From positions 4,963,051-5,027,050 of the forward strand of contig NZ_CP124862.1 in assembly GCF_030013905.1 (NCBI RefSeq): 64,000 bases of DNA, in the 5' to 3' direction. Within the stretch, counting starts at the first letter, position 1, and each line of letters begins with the position of its first letter. This stretch comes from Petroclostridium sp. X23 (lineage in GTDB: Bacteria; Bacillota; Clostridia; SK-Y3). A program made the position numbers and the translations under genes. Below the pieces are notes generated by a model that saw nothing but the letters and a program-made list of their open reading frames with translations, had not been told where the DNA came from and made no database searches. This document shows, in pieces, positions 62,591-64,000 of this stretch.

Positions 62591-63386
62591 TCTAAAGCAG
62601 TCGGGGAATAACATATTTTTTGGTTTGTTATGGATAGTATTTGCTTTTATAATTCTGTTTCTCCTGTTATTAATCATCGGTTTGTTAACTTATAGTGATT
62701 TTCATACCCTTTTTGATATTCTCAAGCAACCCGAATTCCACTTTGCATTGAAGTTTACGCTGTGGACTTCGATATTGGCTACAATCCTTGCGACAATCTT
62801 CGCCTTGCCGTGCGGTTATATTCTATCCCGGTATAAACTTCCCGGCAGCATTTTCTTGGATACTATACTGGACATGCCTATTGTGCTTCCTCCACTCATC
62901 AGCGGGATTGCATTACTGATTTTCTTTGGACCTTTTTTGGGGGAACACCTGGCCCGGGCGGGAATAAACATTGTATTTACGCCGTTGGGAGTGATTGTTG
63001 CCCAATGGTTTATCGCCACTCCCTATGCCATAAAAACCTTTAAGCAGGCGTTTACTGCTATTGATCAACGTATGGAAAAAGTAGCCCGTACTTTAGGTTT
63101 TTCTCCATTCAGGGTTTTTTTTAGAGTGACCCTGCCTTTGGCTAAAAACGGTCTTATCAGCGGAATCATGATGGCTTGGACACGGGCATTGGGGGAATTC
63201 GGAGCAACGGCCATGCTGGCGGGAATTACCAGGATGAAGACCGAAACGCTTTCAGTGGCGGTTTTTCTGAATATGTCCATTGGTGATATTAAATTTGCTA
63301 TTTCAACAGCCATCGTGATGTTATTCATAGCGCTGATGTTGCTCATTGTTTTAAAAATGGTTCTTCGAAATGAGGTGCGGGTATGA
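62571..63386 (+). CDS. modB: Molybdate-type ABC permease
   Basis: About 271 residues, six membrane segments. EAA-type loop FTAIDQRMEKVARTLGFSPFRVFFRVTLPLAKNG and TRALGEFGATAMLAG identify the molybdate/sulphate permease family. ATG 62571 gives MDSKQNNLKQS; TTG 62562 is in frame but no RBS is near either. Overlaps modA by 20 bases and ends in ATGA with modC. Confidence 0.88.
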   Translation: MDSKQNNLKQSGNNIFFGLLWIVFAFIILFLLLLIIGLLTYSDFHTLFDILKQPEFHFALKFTLWTSILATILATIFALPCGYILSRYKLPGSIFLDTILDMPIVLPPLISGIALLIFFGPFLGEHLARAGINIVFTPLGVIVAQWFIATPYAIKTFKQAFTAIDQRMEKVARTLGFSPFRVFFRVTLPLAKNGLISGIMMAWTRALGEFGATAMLAGITRMKTETLSVAVFLNMSIGDIKFAISTAIVMLFIALMLLIVLKMVLRNEVRV

Positions 63387-64000
63387 AGAAACCTTACTTT
63401 GAAGTAACAGACCTGCGCGTTCGAGCCGGAAGGTTTGAACTGCAGGATGTTTCTTTTTCATTGGACAAAGGGGAGTATTTAATTATATTAGGACCCACCG
63501 GTTGTGGAAAAACAATGCTGCTGGAAACACTGGCAGGTCTGCGCAAACCGGTTGCAGGTCAGATGCTGCTGGACAATCATGATATCACTAACTGGACTCC
63601 TGAGGTAAGGGCATTTGGGTTTGCTTATCAGGACAGCTTGCTCTATCCTTTTTTAAGTGTAAGGGAGAACATTTTGTTTGGGGCCAGAGCAAGGAAACGG
63701 CACAAAGAGGAAAAGATATTGCAGCGCATGGATAGACTGGCGGAAGCGATGGGGATTTCTCATTTGCTTGAAAGGTTTCCGCGGGCGTTGAGCGGAGGGG
63801 AAAAACAGCGGGTTTCACTAGCGAGAGCGATCTTGGTCAGCCCTCCGGTTCTTTTGCTGGATGAGCCTTTATCCGCTTTGGATCCCCAAACACGCCATGC
63901 TATGAGGGAATTGCTGCACGAAGTGCATCAATCGGAAGGCTTGGATATGATCCATGTCACTCATGACTTTAATGAAGCTTTACAGTTAGGGACGAAGATG
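63383..64000 (+). CDS. modC: Molybdate-type ABC ATPase (3' end outside window)
   Basis: 206 codons visible, still open at the window edge. Walker A GPTGCGKTM, Q-loop AYQDSLLYPFLSV, signature LSGGEKQRVSLARAI, Walker B LLLDEPLSALD, H-loop VTHDFNEA. Any C-terminal TOBE domain would be beyond the window. Starts in the ATGA overlap with modB. Confidence 0.9.
   Translation, partial: MKKPYFEVTDLRVRAGRFELQDVSFSLDKGEYLIILGPTGCGKTMLLETLAGLRKPVAGQMLLDNHDITNWTPEVRAFGFAYQDSLLYPFLSVRENILFGARARKRHKEEKILQRMDRLAEAMGISHLLERFPRALSGGEKQRVSLARAILVSPPVLLLDEPLSALDPQTRHAMRELLHEVHQSEGLDMIHVTHDFNEALQLGTKM

Overview
The window looks like a chromosomal segment of a low-GC, strictly anaerobic, probably motile member of the Clostridia (Bacillota). 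This rests on AT-rich intergenic DNA, strong AGGAGG-type ribosome binding sites with frequent TTG/GTG starts, two FeoA/FeoB systems (one with a FeoB-associated Cys-rich peptide), a BcrA/HgdB-type dehydratase-activase fusion, nitrogenase-like proteins and HD-GYP/MCP signalling genes. No rRNA or tRNA gene was seen. Species cannot be named from the sequence alone.

Layout. 1-5.3 kb: end of a binding protein, a methyltransferase, then a BtuFCD-like operon (binding lipoprotein, FecCD permease, HypB/UreG-like NTPase, ABC ATPase with an extra N-terminal domain) and a 44-residue Cys-rich peptide. 5.3-13.6 kb: a Crp/Fnr regulator diverging from an NMT1-type ABC transporter, two cupins and a 1302-residue double ASKHA/HgdB-like protein. 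13.6-20.5 kb: TetR, a heterodimeric ABC exporter of the IrtAB/YbtPQ type, PadR, a methyltransferase and a broken nickel/peptide binding protein. 20.5-26.9 kb: gene wreckage (IS256 relic, P1B-ATPase tail, transporter relics, an orphan c-di-GMP-I riboswitch) around an intact RND efflux pair. 26.9-35.2 kb: AraC regulators, FeoA-FeoB-FeoC, a GreA-like protein, a MATE exporter and a DtxR-family repressor. 35.8-39.0 kb: two IS4-like insertion sequences nested around a palindromic element. 39.1-44.6 kb: O-methyltransferase plus orphan binding lipoprotein, MarR, a coiled-coil protein and a hydroxyacid dehydrogenase. 44.8-48.0 kb: a second, Fur-type feo operon. 48.0-50.1 kb: HD-GYP and MCP. 50.2-56.5 kb: a nitrogenase-like H-D-K trio in one operon with a complete FecCD-type ABC importer. 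56.8-58.3 kb: a third IS. 58.4-64.0 kb: a PEP-synthase-like protein and a modABC operon cut by the window end.

The unifying theme is metal or metallo-ligand traffic. A 16-bp palindrome, GTTAGATNNATCTAAC, occurs seven times, each time in front of a transport, regulatory or redox operon: NMT1 ABC (two copies), ABC exporter, feo1, AraC, methyltransferase/binding protein, and the nitrogenase-like operon. Its half-site matches that of DtxR/IdeR, and a DtxR-family protein with the iron-type C102-x-x-E105-H106 ligand set is encoded in the middle of the window. Fur-like boxes (TGATAATnATTATCA) mark a second set, including feo2. I infer two overlapping metal regulons. The strongest candidate for an undescribed system is the nitrogenase-like NflHDK-ABC importer operon. 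It may cooperate with the methyltransferase/binding-protein modules and the exporter in making, exporting, recapturing or reducing a metal ligand; that functional link is inference.
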